A DNA stretch of 64,000 bases from Candidatus Sulfopaludibacter sp. SbA3 (GCA_945913285.1 CAMEDD010000004.1:31639-95638); one strand, 5' to 3'; positions 1 through 9,031 are shown, counted from the first letter of the stretch. Translations and numbers: made by a program. The notes: generated from the letters alone by a model not told the origin.

Positions 1-247
1 GAAAGAGGCCTGCGCCAAGGCGCTGGGCACCGGCGTGCCGCGCGGGGGCGTGCACTGGCAGCATCTGGGCGTGATCAATCTGCCCTCCGGCAAGCCGGGC
101 TTTGAACTGACGGGCGGAGCAGCAGCGCGGCTGGCGAAGCTGACGCCGCCGGGGCATACGGCAGTGGTGCACCTGACCCTGACGGATGATCATCCGTGGG
201 CGCAAGCCCAGGTGATCATTGAAGCTGTTCCGGTGGCGCAGGCATGA
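1..247 (+). CDS. acpS: Holo-[acyl-carrier-protein] synthase, C-terminal part
   Basis: AcpS transfers 4'-phosphopantetheine from CoA to apo acyl carrier protein in the cytoplasm. Only the last ~81 codons are present; the start lies left of the window. The frame begins [11 protein letters not shown], matching the conserved KEA-KALG block of the family, followed by [13 protein letters not shown] and a histidine/leucine-rich strand ahead of TDDHPWA, as in the AcpS C-terminus. The stop codon overlaps the ATG of the next gene (ATGA), so it is the upstream member of an acpS-rnc-era-recO operon. That order, usually with lepB, is common in alphaproteobacteria. Assignment rests on motif recognition of a partial protein plus context. 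Confidence 0.8.
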   Translation, partial: KEACAKALGTGVPRGGVHWQHLGVINLPSGKPGFELTGGAAARLAKLTPPGHTAVVHLTLTDDHPWAQAQVIIEAVPVAQA

Positions 248-999
248 CGCACGCACGCCCAAAACGTACACGCCAGCGCGCGGCGGCCAAGGCCGTCCGG
301 CCAGGCATCAGCGAAGCGGCGATTCTCGAAGCAGAGATCGCCTGCGGTCACCGGTTCAAGGACAAGGCGCTGCTGGTGCGAGGGATGACGCATCCGAGCG
401 CCGTGAGCGCGGCGGACTCGCTGCAACATGCCAACCAGCGGCTCGAATTCCTCGGCGACCGGGTGCTGAACCTGTTGATTGCCGAGCGGCTGATCGAACG
501 GCGGCGGAACGAGACCGAAGGGGACCTTGCGCCGCGTCTCAACCGGCTCGTCAAGAAAGGCGCGTGTGCGGAAGCATTCCGGTATCTGGGCCTCAACGCG
601 TTCCTGCTGCTGTCCGACAGCGAAGTGGCAAGTGGCGGGCGGGACAGAGAATCGACGCTCGGCGATGCGTGCGAGGCGGTGATCGCGGCGATCTATCTGG
701 ACGGCGGCCTCAGCGCAGCGCGCAAGTTTGTCGAGAAGGCCTGGGCGCCGCAGTTCAACAGCGGGCCGGTCGAGACCAAGGACCCCAAGACCCTGCTGCA
801 GGAATGGGCGCAGGGGCAGGGTCATCCGCTCCCGGATTATGTGGTGACGGGCCGGTCCGGCCCCGACCATGCGCCGGAATATGAAGTTGAAGTCCGCATT
901 TCCGGGAACGGCGCTGCGGCGGCATCGGGTCCATCCAAACGTGATGCCGAACGGCAGGCGGCGGCGCGGATGCTGGAACAATTGAAAGGCAATACATGA
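244..999 (+). CDS. rnc: Ribonuclease III
   Basis: RNase III is a dimeric, Mg-dependent endonuclease that cuts double-stranded RNA in rRNA and mRNA maturation. The 251-residue protein has the signature [15 protein letters not shown] (about 64-78; E68 and D72 are metal ligands), a second acidic pair D141/E144 in [13 protein letters not shown], and a C-terminal dsRNA-binding domain (about 175-248, ending in a [16 protein letters not shown] helix). The first Glu of the E. coli signature (E38) is Gln here; other alphaproteobacteria share this and it is not a catalytic ligand. The start overlaps the acpS stop by 4 bp and the stop overlaps era by 4 bp, indicating translational coupling. Length is normal. 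Confidence 0.96.
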   Translation: MTHARPKRTRQRAAAKAVRPGISEAAILEAEIACGHRFKDKALLVRGMTHPSAVSAADSLQHANQRLEFLGDRVLNLLIAERLIERRRNETEGDLAPRLNRLVKKGACAEAFRYLGLNAFLLLSDSEVASGGRDRESTLGDACEAVIAAIYLDGGLSAARKFVEKAWAPQFNSGPVETKDPKTLLQEWAQGQGHPLPDYVVTGRSGPDHAPEYEVEVRISGNGAAAASGPSKRDAERQAAARMLEQLKGNT

Positions 1000-1943
1000 G
1001 CGAACAGGCCGTTACGCATGCGGGTTTCTGCGCCATCATCGGCGCGCCGAATGCCGGAAAATCTACGCTCACCAACCGGCTCGTCGGGCAGAAGGTGGCG
1101 ATTGTCACGCACAAGGTGCAGACGACGCGCTTTCCGGTGAGGGGTGTTGCGCAGATCGGTTCGGTGCAGGTGGTGATCGTCGATACGCCGGGCATCTTCG
1201 TTGCCAAACGGCGGTTGGACCGGGCGATGGTTAAAGCAGCGTGGGGCGGCGCGGACGATGCGGACGCCGTCGTGCACCTGATCGACGCTTCCGCCTGGGT
1301 GGCCGAGCATGAAGGCCGCACGAGCGGCGCGCAGCGCCACTCCATTGAGGACGATAGCCGGGTCATCCGCCAACTGAAGGAAACGGGAACGCGCGCGATC
1401 CTCGCGCTCAACAAGATTGACCTGTTCCCGCATGACCGTGTGTTGCCCGTCATGGCGAAACTGAACGCCGAAGGCGTGTATGACGAAATTTTCATGATCT
1501 CAGCCGAGAAAGGCGACAGCGTCGAGAAGCTCGGCGCAGCGATTGCGGCGCACATGCCGGAGGGCGAGGCGCTTTATCCGCCCGACCAGATTGCCGATCT
1601 GCCGATGCGCGTGCTGGCAGCGGAAGTGACCCGTGAAAAGCTGATGCTGCGTCTCCACCAGGAATTGCCTTACCAGCTGACGGTCGAGACCGAGAGCTGG
1701 GAAGAGCGTAAGGACGGCTCCGTCCGTATACAGCAGGTCATCATCGTCGGGCGCGAAGGGCACAAGGCGATGGTGCTGGGTAAGGGCGGCGCGCAGATCA
1801 AGGAGATCGGCCGGCTAGCGCGCACCGAGTTGACCGAGATGCTGGAGCGGACAGTGCATCTGTTCCTGTTCGTCAAGATCGACGAGCGTTGGCAGGAGAA
1901 GCGCGAGAACTATTCCGGGTTCGGCCTCGAATTTGATGTATGA
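996..1943 (+). CDS. era: GTPase Era, 30S ribosome maturation
   Basis: Era is a GTPase that binds 16S rRNA and helps late 30S assembly. The 315-residue product shows G1 GAPNAGKST (about 16-24), G3 DTPG, G4 NKID and a C-terminal KH domain with GKGGAQIKEIG. Between G3 and G4 there is a charged stretch (WVAEHEGRTSGAQ) that makes the loop after the LIDAS strand longer than in the E. coli protein, explaining its slightly long size; this may be a clade feature. The gene overlaps rnc upstream and recO downstream by ATGA junctions, so the three are probably co-transcribed and coupled. No broken motif is seen. Confidence 0.96.
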   Translation: MSEQAVTHAGFCAIIGAPNAGKSTLTNRLVGQKVAIVTHKVQTTRFPVRGVAQIGSVQVVIVDTPGIFVAKRRLDRAMVKAAWGGADDADAVVHLIDASAWVAEHEGRTSGAQRHSIEDDSRVIRQLKETGTRAILALNKIDLFPHDRVLPVMAKLNAEGVYDEIFMISAEKGDSVEKLGAAIAAHMPEGEALYPPDQIADLPMRVLAAEVTREKLMLRLHQELPYQLTVETESWEERKDGSVRIQQVIIVGREGHKAMVLGKGGAQIKEIGRLARTELTEMLERTVHLFLFVKIDERWQEKRENYSGFGLEFDV

Positions 1944-2671
1944 ACTGGTCCGATGACGGCATCGTTCTGGGTGGTCGCCGCTTTGGTGAAGGCGGGCTGA
2001 TCCTCGACGTGCTGACAGCCACGCGCGGGCGGCGTTCGGGGCTCGTCTATGGCGGGGCGTCGCGGCGCCGCCGGGCTCAGTTTGAGGCAGGCAACACGGT
2101 CGCGCTCAGCTGGAGCGGGCGGCTGGATGACCAGCTTGGGCGGTTTGATGTCGCGGAGGCGCGCCGGGACCGCGCGTCCCGCCTACTGGAGGATGCGCCC
2201 GCCTTGTCGGCGGTTTCCGCCATCACGTCGATCCTGCGAGCCAGCATGAACGAAGGCGATGCGGCGGGCTCTAGCCTCTACGAGGCGTCGGGCGTTTTGC
2301 TCGACCAGCTCGAGCATTCGCATATCTGGCCCGCGCTTTATGTGCGTTGGGAGCTCGGGCTTCTCTCCGCGTTGGGCTTTGGCCTCGATCTTGAAGAATG
2401 CGCGATCTCGGGGGCAAATGACGGGCTGACGCACGTCTCGCCGAAGACGGGCCGGGCCGTGCGGGGCTCTGAAGCTGAGGACTATCTCGACCGGTTACTG
2501 GCGCTGCCCGATTTCCTGCTGAGGCCCACCGCAGACGTAAAGCCCGGCGACATTGCCGCCGGGCTCAGATTGACCGGGCATTTCCTGGAGAACCGCCTGT
2601 TCGCTGCCGTTCACCGGGGCGTGCCGCCCGAGCGCGAACGGCTGGTGCTCCGCCTGCTGAGTAAAGCCTAG
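1940..2671 (+). CDS. recO: DNA repair protein RecO
   Basis: RecO loads RecA onto SSB-coated gaps together with RecF/RecR. The 243-residue protein opens with an OB-fold start (WSDDGIVLGGRRFGEGGLIL) followed by VYGGASRRRRAQFEAGN, typical of alphaproteobacterial RecO, and has the helical middle domain and the C-terminal block CAISGANDGLTHVSPKTGRA. Only one of the cysteines found in zinc-containing RecO proteins remains, as in many proteobacterial members. It starts inside the era stop codon (ATGA). Its TAG stop overlaps the stop of the convergent GST gene within a shared CTAG, so there is no room for a terminator between them. Confidence 0.92.
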   Translation: MNWSDDGIVLGGRRFGEGGLILDVLTATRGRRSGLVYGGASRRRRAQFEAGNTVALSWSGRLDDQLGRFDVAEARRDRASRLLEDAPALSAVSAITSILRASMNEGDAAGSSLYEASGVLLDQLEHSHIWPALYVRWELGLLSALGFGLDLEECAISGANDGLTHVSPKTGRAVRGSEAEDYLDRLLALPDFLLRPTADVKPGDIAAGLRLTGHFLENRLFAAVHRGVPPERERLVLRLLSKA

Positions 2672-3279
2672 GCCTTAGCGCTCGGCCTTGCGCCGGTGGC
2701 TGCGAACCAGCGGCCGACATTCTTGAATTCCGGGTTCAGCGGTTGGCCGACCGCGCCGCCGAAGGCGAGGAAGCAGAAGAGCAATACATCGGCGAGCGTG
2801 AACTTTTCACCGGCGACGTATGTGCGCGTGGCGAGCTGACCGTCGAGGAAGGCGAGCCCATCTTGCGCCTTGGCCTTGAGGCCAGGCGCCGCTTCCGGCA
2901 GGCAGCGCATCCGGCTCTGGAAAATCGGCAGACCTTCGGAAAAGCGAAAGCCGTTGGCGAGAGGTTCCATGATGTTGAGGTCGCACCAACGGGCCCAACG
3001 CCGCGTCTGGGCGCGCTCTTCAGGTGTCGCGCCGATCAGGCTGGCGCCGGGAAACTTCTCATCGAGATATTCGCAGATCGCTGTGATCTCGGCGACAATT
3101 GATCCGTCATCGAGAACCAGTGCAGGCGACTGACCGGCGGGATTGGTCTTGAGGTATTCGGCTTCACGGTTCTTCCCCTTCATGATGTCGATGTCTTCGA
3201 GCGGGAGCGTGATACCGCGCTCTGCCATGAACATGCGCACGACATGCGGATTGGGGCCGACGGAATTGATGAGCTTCAT
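2668..3279 (-). CDS. Glutathione S-transferase family protein
   Basis: This is a 203-residue soluble protein of the GST superfamily. An N-terminal thioredoxin-like domain (residues 1-80) begins MKLINSVGPNPHVVRMF and carries the glutathione-contacting block NPAGQSPALVLDDG followed by AEITAICEYLDEKFPG. The all-helical C-terminal domain contains LADVLLFCFLAFGG with the N-capping Asp of helix 6. The usual catalytic Ser/Tyr/Cys is not obvious; the Ser of INSVGPNP is the candidate. The substrate cannot be told. It is convergent with recO and shares the CTAG stop overlap. It is monocistronic, its promoter presumably lying in the 258-bp divergent region shared with parC. Confidence 0.88.
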   Translation of the reverse strand: MKLINSVGPNPHVVRMFMAERGITLPLEDIDIMKGKNREAEYLKTNPAGQSPALVLDDGSIVAEITAICEYLDEKFPGASLIGATPEERAQTRRWARWCDLNIMEPLANGFRFSEGLPIFQSRMRCLPEAAPGLKAKAQDGLAFLDGQLATRTYVAGEKFTLADVLLFCFLAFGGAVGQPLNPEFKNVGRWFAATGARPSAKA

Positions 3280-3537
3280 GATGGTCCTCCCTGGACGTTT
3301 TGTCTGGATCGATCCTGACGGGGTGACGCAGGGGCTGGCAAGACCTGTTCATTCACAAGGCGTTCAGACGGCGCGACCAGGCCGATCGAGTGGCGCCGGC
3401 GGATTTTTTGCAGTTCCAGCCTTGTCATTTCCTTAACCAAAGGCCGCTTTCTGTTAACCTGCGCGTATCGGTGAGTCGGACACGGTTCTGGCCAGCCGGT
3501 GGCACAAGAATGTGGCACGAACTGCAAAGAGACCGAC

Positions 3538-5772
3538 ATGTCGAAACGTGGAACTGAGCCGCCGGCAGACCGTATCATCAATGAAACGATGACTGAGGCG
3601 CTGTCGAAGCGCTACCTGGCCTACGCCCTCTCGACCATCACCGCCCGGGCGCTGCCGGATGTGCGTGACGGCTTGAAGCCGGTTCAGCGGCGCATCCTTT
3701 ATGGCATGCGCGTGCTGCGGCTCGACCCCGAGGGCGGATATCGCAAGTGTGCCAAGATCGTCGGCGATGTGATGGGTAACTATCACCCGCATGGCGACAG
3801 CTCGATCTATGACACGCTGGTCCGCCTCGCCCAGGATTTCAACGTCCGCTATCCGCTCGTCGACGGGCAAGGCAACTTTGGAAACATCGACGGCGATAGC
3901 CCGGCTGCTTACCGCTACACCGAAGCGCGCATGACGCGCGCGGCCGAGCTGATGATGGAAGGGCTCGACGAGAACGCCGTCGATTTCCGTCCCAACTACG
4001 CCGAGAATGATGAGGAGCCGGTGGTTTTGCCCGCTGGTTATCCGAACCTGTTGGCGAACGGTGCGACCGGCATCGCCGTCGGTATGGCGACCTCCATTCC
4101 TCCGCACAATGTGGCGGAAGTGATCGATGCGGCGCGGTTCCTGATCGAGAAGCCGAAGGCGACGACGGCGGAGCTGATGGACTTTGTTCAGGGCCCGGAC
4201 TTTCCGACGGGCGGCGTGATCGTCGAGGAACGCGCCGCGATGCTGGAGGCCTATGAGACGGGACGGGGCAGTTTCCGGATGCGGGCGCGCTGGCAGGTCG
4301 AGGATCTCGGGCGCGGAATGTACCAGATCATCGTGACCGAGATTCCGTATCAGGTGCAGAAGTCGCGCCTGCTCGAGAAACTGTCCGAACTGCTTGAGGC
4401 GAAGAAGGTTCCGCTGCTCGAAGACGTGCGCGACGAGAGCGCCGAGGACGTACGTCTCGTGCTGGTGCCGCGCGCCAAGACGGTTGAGCCAGACGTGCTG
4501 ATGGAGAGCCTGTTCAAGCTTTGCGATCTGGAGACGCGCTTCAGCCTGAACATGAACGTGCTGCACAAGGGCGCGCCGCAGGTGATGGGCCTGAAGGCCG
4601 TGCTGCAGGCGTATCTGGATCACCGCCGCGAAGTGCTGGTGCGGCGTTCGGAGTTCCGGCTCGACAAGATCGAGAAGCGGCTCCATCTGCTCGACGGTTT
4701 CCTCGTTGCGTATCTCAATATCGACGAAGTGATCCGCATTATCCGGACTGAGGACGAGCCGAAGCCAGTGCTGATGAAGCGCTTCAAGCTGTCGGACCTG
4801 CAGGCGGAAGCGATCCTGAACCTGCGCCTGCGCGCCCTGCGCAAGCTTGAGGAAATGGAAATCCGCGGCGAGCACACGAAACTGAAGGAAGAGCGCGAGG
4901 AGCTGATTTCGCTGCTCGGCTCGGTGCGCAAGCAATGGGCACGTGTATCGAACGACCTGAAGCTGGCGCGCGACGAGTTTGATCCAGGAACGGATCTTGG
5001 CCGCCGCCGCGCGAGCTTCGAAGAAGCGCCGGATGTGGATCTTGCGGCCGCTCTGGAAGCCTCGCGGCCGAAAGAGCCGGTGACCGTAGTGCTGTCCCAG
5101 CAAGGCTGGATCCGCGGAATGAAAGGCCGTGGCATCGACGCCGACTCGATCAAGTTCAAGGAGGGCGACGGCCCGGCCTGGACGGAAGAAGTGATGTCGA
5201 CAGACCGGCTGGTCATCATGTCGTCTGACGGGCGCGCCTTCATCCTGGCGGCGGACAGGCTGCCGGGCGGACGCGGAAATGGCGAGCCGATCCGGCTCTC
5301 CATCGAGCTTGAGGACAATGTCGGCATCGTCGCGATGTTCAAGTTTGACCCCGAGCGCAAGCGCGTGATGGCATCGAGCTCCGGGTACGGATTTGTAGTG
5401 CCGGAGACGGAACTGGAATCAAACCGCAAGGCTGGTAAGCAGGTCGTCAACACCGGCGAGGGGCAGCTGCTCGTTTGCGCGCCGGTCGACGGTGACATGA
5501 TCGCGGTCGTTGGCACGAACCGGAAGATGCTGATCTTCCCGCTCAAGGACCTGCCGGAAATGTCGCGCGGCAAGGGCAATAAGTTGCAGACCTATACGGG
5601 AAAGTATGAACTTGCTGACCTGATGACGTTCGACAAGCGGGACGGCCTGATCGTCATGACGGGCGGGCGCCACCGCGCCTTCGAGGAATGGAAGGAGTGG
5701 CGCGGCGCGCGGGCGCAGGCCGGCAAGGTCGTGCCCAAGGGCTTCCCGAAAGGTGGGACGTTCTCGGGATAA
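3538..5772 (+). CDS. parC: DNA topoisomerase IV subunit A
   Basis: ParC is the DNA-cleaving subunit of topoisomerase IV, which decatenates daughter chromosomes. The 744-residue protein has the breakage-reunion domain with the catalytic Tyr (Y127 in AAYRYTEARMT) and the quinolone-resistance region NYHPHGDSSIYD, where the Ser80-equivalent is Ser and the Glu84-equivalent is Asp. A long coiled coil (about 430-490) and a C-terminal beta-pinwheel with GRGNGEPIRLS-type blades follow. I chose ATG 3538, preceded by a purine-rich CAAAGAGA; a GTG 39 bp earlier would add 13 residues unlike the family. ParC rather than GyrA is inferred from the short length and the missing GyrA-box acidic tail. parE is not in the window. 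Confidence 0.93.
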   Translation: MSKRGTEPPADRIINETMTEALSKRYLAYALSTITARALPDVRDGLKPVQRRILYGMRVLRLDPEGGYRKCAKIVGDVMGNYHPHGDSSIYDTLVRLAQDFNVRYPLVDGQGNFGNIDGDSPAAYRYTEARMTRAAELMMEGLDENAVDFRPNYAENDEEPVVLPAGYPNLLANGATGIAVGMATSIPPHNVAEVIDAARFLIEKPKATTAELMDFVQGPDFPTGGVIVEERAAMLEAYETGRGSFRMRARWQVEDLGRGMYQIIVTEIPYQVQKSRLLEKLSELLEAKKVPLLEDVRDESAEDVRLVLVPRAKTVEPDVLMESLFKLCDLETRFSLNMNVLHKGAPQVMGLKAVLQAYLDHRREVLVRRSEFRLDKIEKRLHLLDGFLVAYLNIDEVIRIIRTEDEPKPVLMKRFKLSDLQAEAILNLRLRALRKLEEMEIRGEHTKLKEEREELISLLGSVRKQWARVSNDLKLARDEFDPGTDLGRRRASFEEAPDVDLAAALEASRPKEPVTVVLSQQGWIRGMKGRGIDADSIKFKEGDGPAWTEEVMSTDRLVIMSSDGRAFILAADRLPGGRGNGEPIRLSIELEDNVGIVAMFKFDPERKRVMASSSGYGFVVPETELESNRKAGKQVVNTGEGQLLVCAPVDGDMIAVVGTNRKMLIFPLKDLPEMSRGKGNKLQTYTGKYELADLMTFDKRDGLIVMTGGRHRAFEEWKEWRGARAQAGKVVPKGFPKGGTFSG

Positions 5773-5800
5773 TGTTCAGACAACGGGTAAACGGTTCGGA

Positions 5801-6321
5801 TTGACCCCCCCCCGCCTGATCTTATGACCACCTCAGCGCGAGGATCTCGACGCCTGGGCGCTGATGGAGGCTGATCAGTCCTTGAAGGCCATCTCGGGCA
5901 GTATTCAGGACCAGCGCGAGAGCTCGCCCCAGCCTCTTTCAATCGCCGGTCAACGGGCGATCATGGGCGGGGCTCGCTGTGCGCGATCGGCAAAGAGAGG
6001 GGACGGTTCGCCGGACGGTTCGGGCCGTCAAAGCCGTTTGGCTGGCCGTGTGTTGAAATCGGCTGGAGTCCGCTGCCGGAATTCCAGGGAAAGGGGCTCG
6101 CGCCGGAAGGGGCAGTTGCCGCTACGGATTTTGCCTTTCCTGAACCGGGCGAGCCGCGCGTGATCCACACGGTCCGGTCCTGGAATATCGCTTCTCAGCA
6201 GCTGGCGGAGCGGCTCGGATAAAAGAATCTTGGGCCGATAGTCCTGCCGCCTCTGTATCAGGACATCTCCAATGATGACTGGTCGCAGACGCCGGCGGAA
6301 TGGTATGTTTCGCGAGTACGG
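5801..6321 (+). pseudogene. Decayed GNAT (RimJ/RimL-type) acetyltransferase
   Basis: A full-length GNAT acetyltransferase can be read here, but only by correcting at least three lesions. The frame starting near 5801 reads RLIL, then an in-frame TGA (5825-5827) where the family has Arg, then PPQREDLDAWALMEADQ. The reading must shift frame around 5965-5975 into RGSLCAIGKERGRFAGRFGP and EIGWSPLPEFQGKGLAPEGA, the acetyl-CoA-binding strand-helix of GNAT enzymes. A TAA at 6220-6222 interrupts NIASQQLAERLG before KNLGPIVLPPLYQDISND. A run of nine C (5805-5813) sits where the start region should be. The remnant ends just before the convergent sirtuin gene. Substrate unknown; almost certainly non-functional. 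Confidence 0.8.
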
Positions 6322-6334
6322 TACCGGTGCGGGA

Positions 6335-7096
6335 CTAAAGCCGCTCCAGCACGTTCGTCATCAGCGGACCGATTTCGGCATTCAGCACAAGGTCCGCATA
6401 CGGATCCTGATCGGTCGGCTCGCGGTTGATGATGGCGAACTGGGCGCCGAGGCGTTTGGCGAGGAGAGGGATGCCCGCTGCCGGATAGACGACGAGGGAC
6501 GAGCCGAGGACCAGCATCAGGTCGCACAGAGAGGCTTCTTCGGTGGCGCGTTCCATCTCGGCTTCCGGCATCGCTTGGCCGAAGGAGATGGTCGCGGTCT
6601 TGATCAGGCCTGTGCAGAAGATGCAGGTGATGTCGTCGTCCGCTTCCCAGCGATGGCGCAGGTCTTCGAGTTCGTAGCGCTTCGAACAGGTGAGGCACTT
6701 GGCATAGCTGGCATTGCCGTGGATCTCGATCACCTGACCGTCCGGTACGCCGGAATCCTGGTGCAGGTTGTCGACATTCTGCGTGATGACGCTGGCGACC
6801 TTGCCCGACCTTACGAGCTCGGCGAGCGCGTAGTGTCCGGCGTTTGGAGAAGCGCCCGTCCAGCCAGCCGTCCTGTTGAACACGCGCGTCCAGGCCTCGC
6901 GGCGCTTGTCGCGCGAGCCGACGAAATCCTGGAACATGATCGGCTTCATCTTGCTCCAGACGCCGCCGGGCGAGCGGAAATCCGGTATGCCGCTTTCGGT
7001 GGAGATGCCCGCGCCGGTGAAGACGGCGACGCGGTGGGCGCTGCGGATCATGTGGGCGAGAATGTCGGCGTCGGTCATCTCACTGAAATAACCCAT
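6335..7096 (-). CDS. NAD-dependent protein deacylase, sirtuin family
   Basis: Sirtuins remove acyl groups from lysine using NAD+, giving nicotinamide and O-acyl-ADP-ribose. The 253-residue protein has the NAD site GAGISTESGIPDFRSPGG (about 28-45), the TQNVDNLH block (105-112), the catalytic His in EIHG (H126) and four zinc cysteines as two CxxC pairs (C134/C137 and C158/C161). After the zinc module the usual LLKP is replaced by GLIKTATISFGQAMP, a divergent variant. A common core of ~240 residues is complete. MTDADILA, seven codons in, is an alternative start. It is convergent with the broken GNAT gene. Calling it CobB would be over-specific, as acyl preference cannot be judged. Confidence 0.9.
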   Translation of the reverse strand: MGYFSEMTDADILAHMIRSAHRVAVFTGAGISTESGIPDFRSPGGVWSKMKPIMFQDFVGSRDKRREAWTRVFNRTAGWTGASPNAGHYALAELVRSGKVASVITQNVDNLHQDSGVPDGQVIEIHGNASYAKCLTCSKRYELEDLRHRWEADDDITCIFCTGLIKTATISFGQAMPEAEMERATEEASLCDLMLVLGSSLVVYPAAGIPLLAKRLGAQFAIINREPTDQDPYADLVLNAEIGPLMTNVLERL

Positions 7097-7201
7097 TTTG
7101 CGCCTGCGGCCAGCCTGTGCCCGCGTTGTTTCAGGCGCAGGGTTGCGGATCGGGGCGGGCGCCGCTACGCGTAGGGTTCGAACTCACGGAGGAGGCGCCC
7201 C

Positions 7202-7765
7202 ATGAATCTTTTTCTTATCGTCCTGGCGGTCGTCGTCGCGGTCGCAGGCCTGATCATCCTGATCTACAACGGTCTCGTGATGAAGCGGCAACGCTGCAAC
7301 CAGTCTTTCGCGGACGTGGATGTTCAGCTGAAGCAACGCCAGAACCTGATCCCGAACCTCGTTGAAACCGTGAAGGGCTATGCGAGCCACGAGCAGGAAA
7401 CCTTCCAGCAGGTGATCGCCGCGCGCAACGCCGCGCAGGCGGCCAACACCGCCGGGCAGATGTCGCAAGCAGAAGGCGCGCTCGGCGCTGCGCTCGGCAA
7501 ACTGTTCGCCTTGTCAGAGGCCTATCCGGACCTGAAGGCCAACACCAACTTCCTGCAATTGCAGCAGGAGCTGTCCATGATCGAGGACAAGCTGGCTGCC
7601 GCCTACCGGTTCTACAACTCGGCTGTGCAGGACTATAACACGGCGCGGGAACAGTTTCCGGGCTCGATCATTGCGGGCAGCTTCAACTTCGAAGCGCGTG
7701 ATTTCTTTGATGTTGGCGCCGAGAGACGCGCCGCGATGGATGAGCCGCCAAAGGTGGGTTTCTGA
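7202..7765 (+). CDS. LemA family protein
   Basis: The 187-residue protein has one N-terminal membrane helix (about 3-25, LIVLAVVVAVAGLIILIYNG) followed by a cytoplasmic or periplasmic helical bundle. The conserved LemA blocks are present: NQSFADVDVQLKQRQNLIPN, LVETVKGYASHE, and RFYNSAVQDYNTAREQFPG. LemA proteins are widespread, of uncertain function, and often tied to envelope-stress or metalloprotease systems. A strong GGAGG lies about 10 bases before ATG 7202. The usual partner genes (TPM-domain protein or HtpX) are not adjacent; a lipoprotein gene follows 37 bp later and may be co-transcribed. Confidence 0.92.
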   Translation: MNLFLIVLAVVVAVAGLIILIYNGLVMKRQRCNQSFADVDVQLKQRQNLIPNLVETVKGYASHEQETFQQVIAARNAAQAANTAGQMSQAEGALGAALGKLFALSEAYPDLKANTNFLQLQQELSMIEDKLAAAYRFYNSAVQDYNTAREQFPGSIIAGSFNFEARDFFDVGAERRAAMDEPPKVGF

Positions 7766-7802
7766 CAGCCCGTTCAAACAATCCGCTTCAGGGGTGAACT
7801 CG

Positions 7803-8447
7803 ATGCGTGTCCTTCTCCTTGCCTGCGCAGTCTTGCTGGCGGCCTGTTCTCCGAAAACCGAAACGCCGACTTCGGATGAGCCGCCGATGACGGCGGACGC
7901 CTCTGGCGGCGTAACAGCTCCGCAACCTCAGGCGCCTCAGCCGACGTTGGACCCGACCGAGCTTGACCTCTCAAAAATCGCGCTCGCGATGCGTATTCCT
8001 TCGACCTTCCGCGCTTATGGCGATGGCGCTTACCTGCAGATCAATGTCACGAGCCCGCGGCTCGGCGTTGATCTTGCGGAGTCGTTTCCGATGTCGATCT
8101 TCGAAGGCCATGACAGCGCTTTCCTCGCGAGCGAGGAAAAGGACGGTTTCTCGATCTGGACCTATGCCACGCTGCCGGAAGATACCGAGCGGCTGTCGGC
8201 CCTCAGCCAGGAACTCGTGCGCCTGAAGAACGAGGCGCCCGGCGAGAACGAGCTTAGTTTCGGCGCGATCGCGCCCGGATGCTGGAACGAAGCGCAGCAG
8301 TCTCCCGAAAGCCTTGCCCGCACGCTCTATATCCGCGTCATGCCGGAAGAGGACTTCCAGGTATTCGTGCCTGAGCAGACCCTCAACCAGGGAGACTTGC
8401 CGGGTATTGAATCCTTCTGGGGCGCCTGCGCCGCCGCCAATCCCTGA
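7803..8447 (+). CDS. Putative lipoprotein of unknown function
   Basis: I do not recognise a family. From ATG 7803 (AGGGGTG upstream) the 214-residue product starts with a lipoprotein signal, MRVLLLACAVLLAACS, the Cys at 15-16 being the lipidation site. A Pro/Thr/Ala-rich linker (to about residue 55) leads into a globular part with mixed strands and two further cysteines (PGCWNE and FWGACAA) that could pair. The frame is open upstream to 7671, but that extension overlaps lemA and lacks the signal. Probably an envelope lipoprotein facing the periplasm. It sits 37 bp after lemA in the same direction. Confidence 0.8.
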   Translation: MRVLLLACAVLLAACSPKTETPTSDEPPMTADASGGVTAPQPQAPQPTLDPTELDLSKIALAMRIPSTFRAYGDGAYLQINVTSPRLGVDLAESFPMSIFEGHDSAFLASEEKDGFSIWTYATLPEDTERLSALSQELVRLKNEAPGENELSFGAIAPGCWNEAQQSPESLARTLYIRVMPEEDFQVFVPEQTLNQGDLPGIESFWGACAAANP

Positions 8448-8509
8448 GCTTCTGCGCTTCGGCTGCGGTATGGCCCGCCCGCGCGGTTTTGTGGTAGGCT
8501 TCTCAGGCG

Positions 8510-9031
8510 ATGAGTGATGCTCTTGGTCCCGGCGATCTGGTCTTGTGCGTCAACGCAGCCCCCAACCATTTGACCGGTGAGCCTGTGCCGCTTGTGGCCG
8601 GGGAGACCTACCGGGTGTTCGATGTCTGGGAGTTTGCCTGCCCGTGCGGGCGCTCGGACGCGCTGCTGGATGTCGGTATCGGGTTCGGCTGGTGCCAGAG
8701 CCGTTTCCGGAAGTTGCCAAAGCCGAAAGCGAAGGCAAAGACGCGCCAGGTGACGACGCCGAAAAAGCTCGAGCCGGTTTCGGGTTCAGGATCTCGCGCC
8801 CCTGACAGGCGGCGCCTGCACGCGGGCCCCGATCCTCGCCGAAGAACTTGCTGTGAAACTTGCGATCGGGCCCCGATGATTGAAGTGTCCTCCGTTCGAC
8901 TCGTGGAGGTATTTATTGCCATTTCCACCCGGAAGATGAGCGAGGCCCCGCCATGGGCGACGCAGGATCAGCCGGTCAAGTGGACAACTTGGCCGGGCTC
9001 GGCGCACGACTGGCCCGCCTGGGCGCCTTGA
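8510..9031 (+). CDS. Hypothetical protein; only the N-terminal part looks coding
   Basis: The first ~68 residues look genuine: GDLVLCVNAAPN, a PLVAGETYRVFDVWEFACPCG segment and LDVGIGFGWCQSRFRKL, resembling small uncharacterised phage- and alphaproteobacterial proteins with an SH3-like pattern and cysteines. After about residue 70 the translation becomes basic and low in complexity (KPKAKAKTRQ, then GSGSRAPDRRRL). The +1 frame there is more acidic and plausible (AESEGKDAPGDDAEKARAG) and stops at a TGA about 8808. A frameshift near 8715-8730 is therefore possible, and the true C-terminus is uncertain. No function can be assigned. The 62 bp upstream carry no clear Shine-Dalgarno. Confidence 0.4.
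   Translation: MSDALGPGDLVLCVNAAPNHLTGEPVPLVAGETYRVFDVWEFACPCGRSDALLDVGIGFGWCQSRFRKLPKPKAKAKTRQVTTPKKLEPVSGSGSRAPDRRRLHAGPDPRRRTCCETCDRAPMIEVSSVRLVEVFIAISTRKMSEAPPWATQDQPVKWTTWPGSAHDWPAWAP

Noticed and set aside
3499..3537. GTG 3499 as the start of parC
   Set aside because: It would add MAQECGTNCKETD, which is unlike ParC, and ATG 3538 has a purine-rich leader and the expected MSKRG-type start.
3454..5103. A 549-codon minus-strand frame opposite parC
   Set aside because: parC has every family motif; the reverse frame is His/Arg/Leu-rich shadow coding.
6335..7096. Sirtuin as part of a defence system
   Set aside because: It is a stand-alone SIR2 deacylase with zinc cysteines and ordinary length, without the effector partner genes of SIR2 defence operons.
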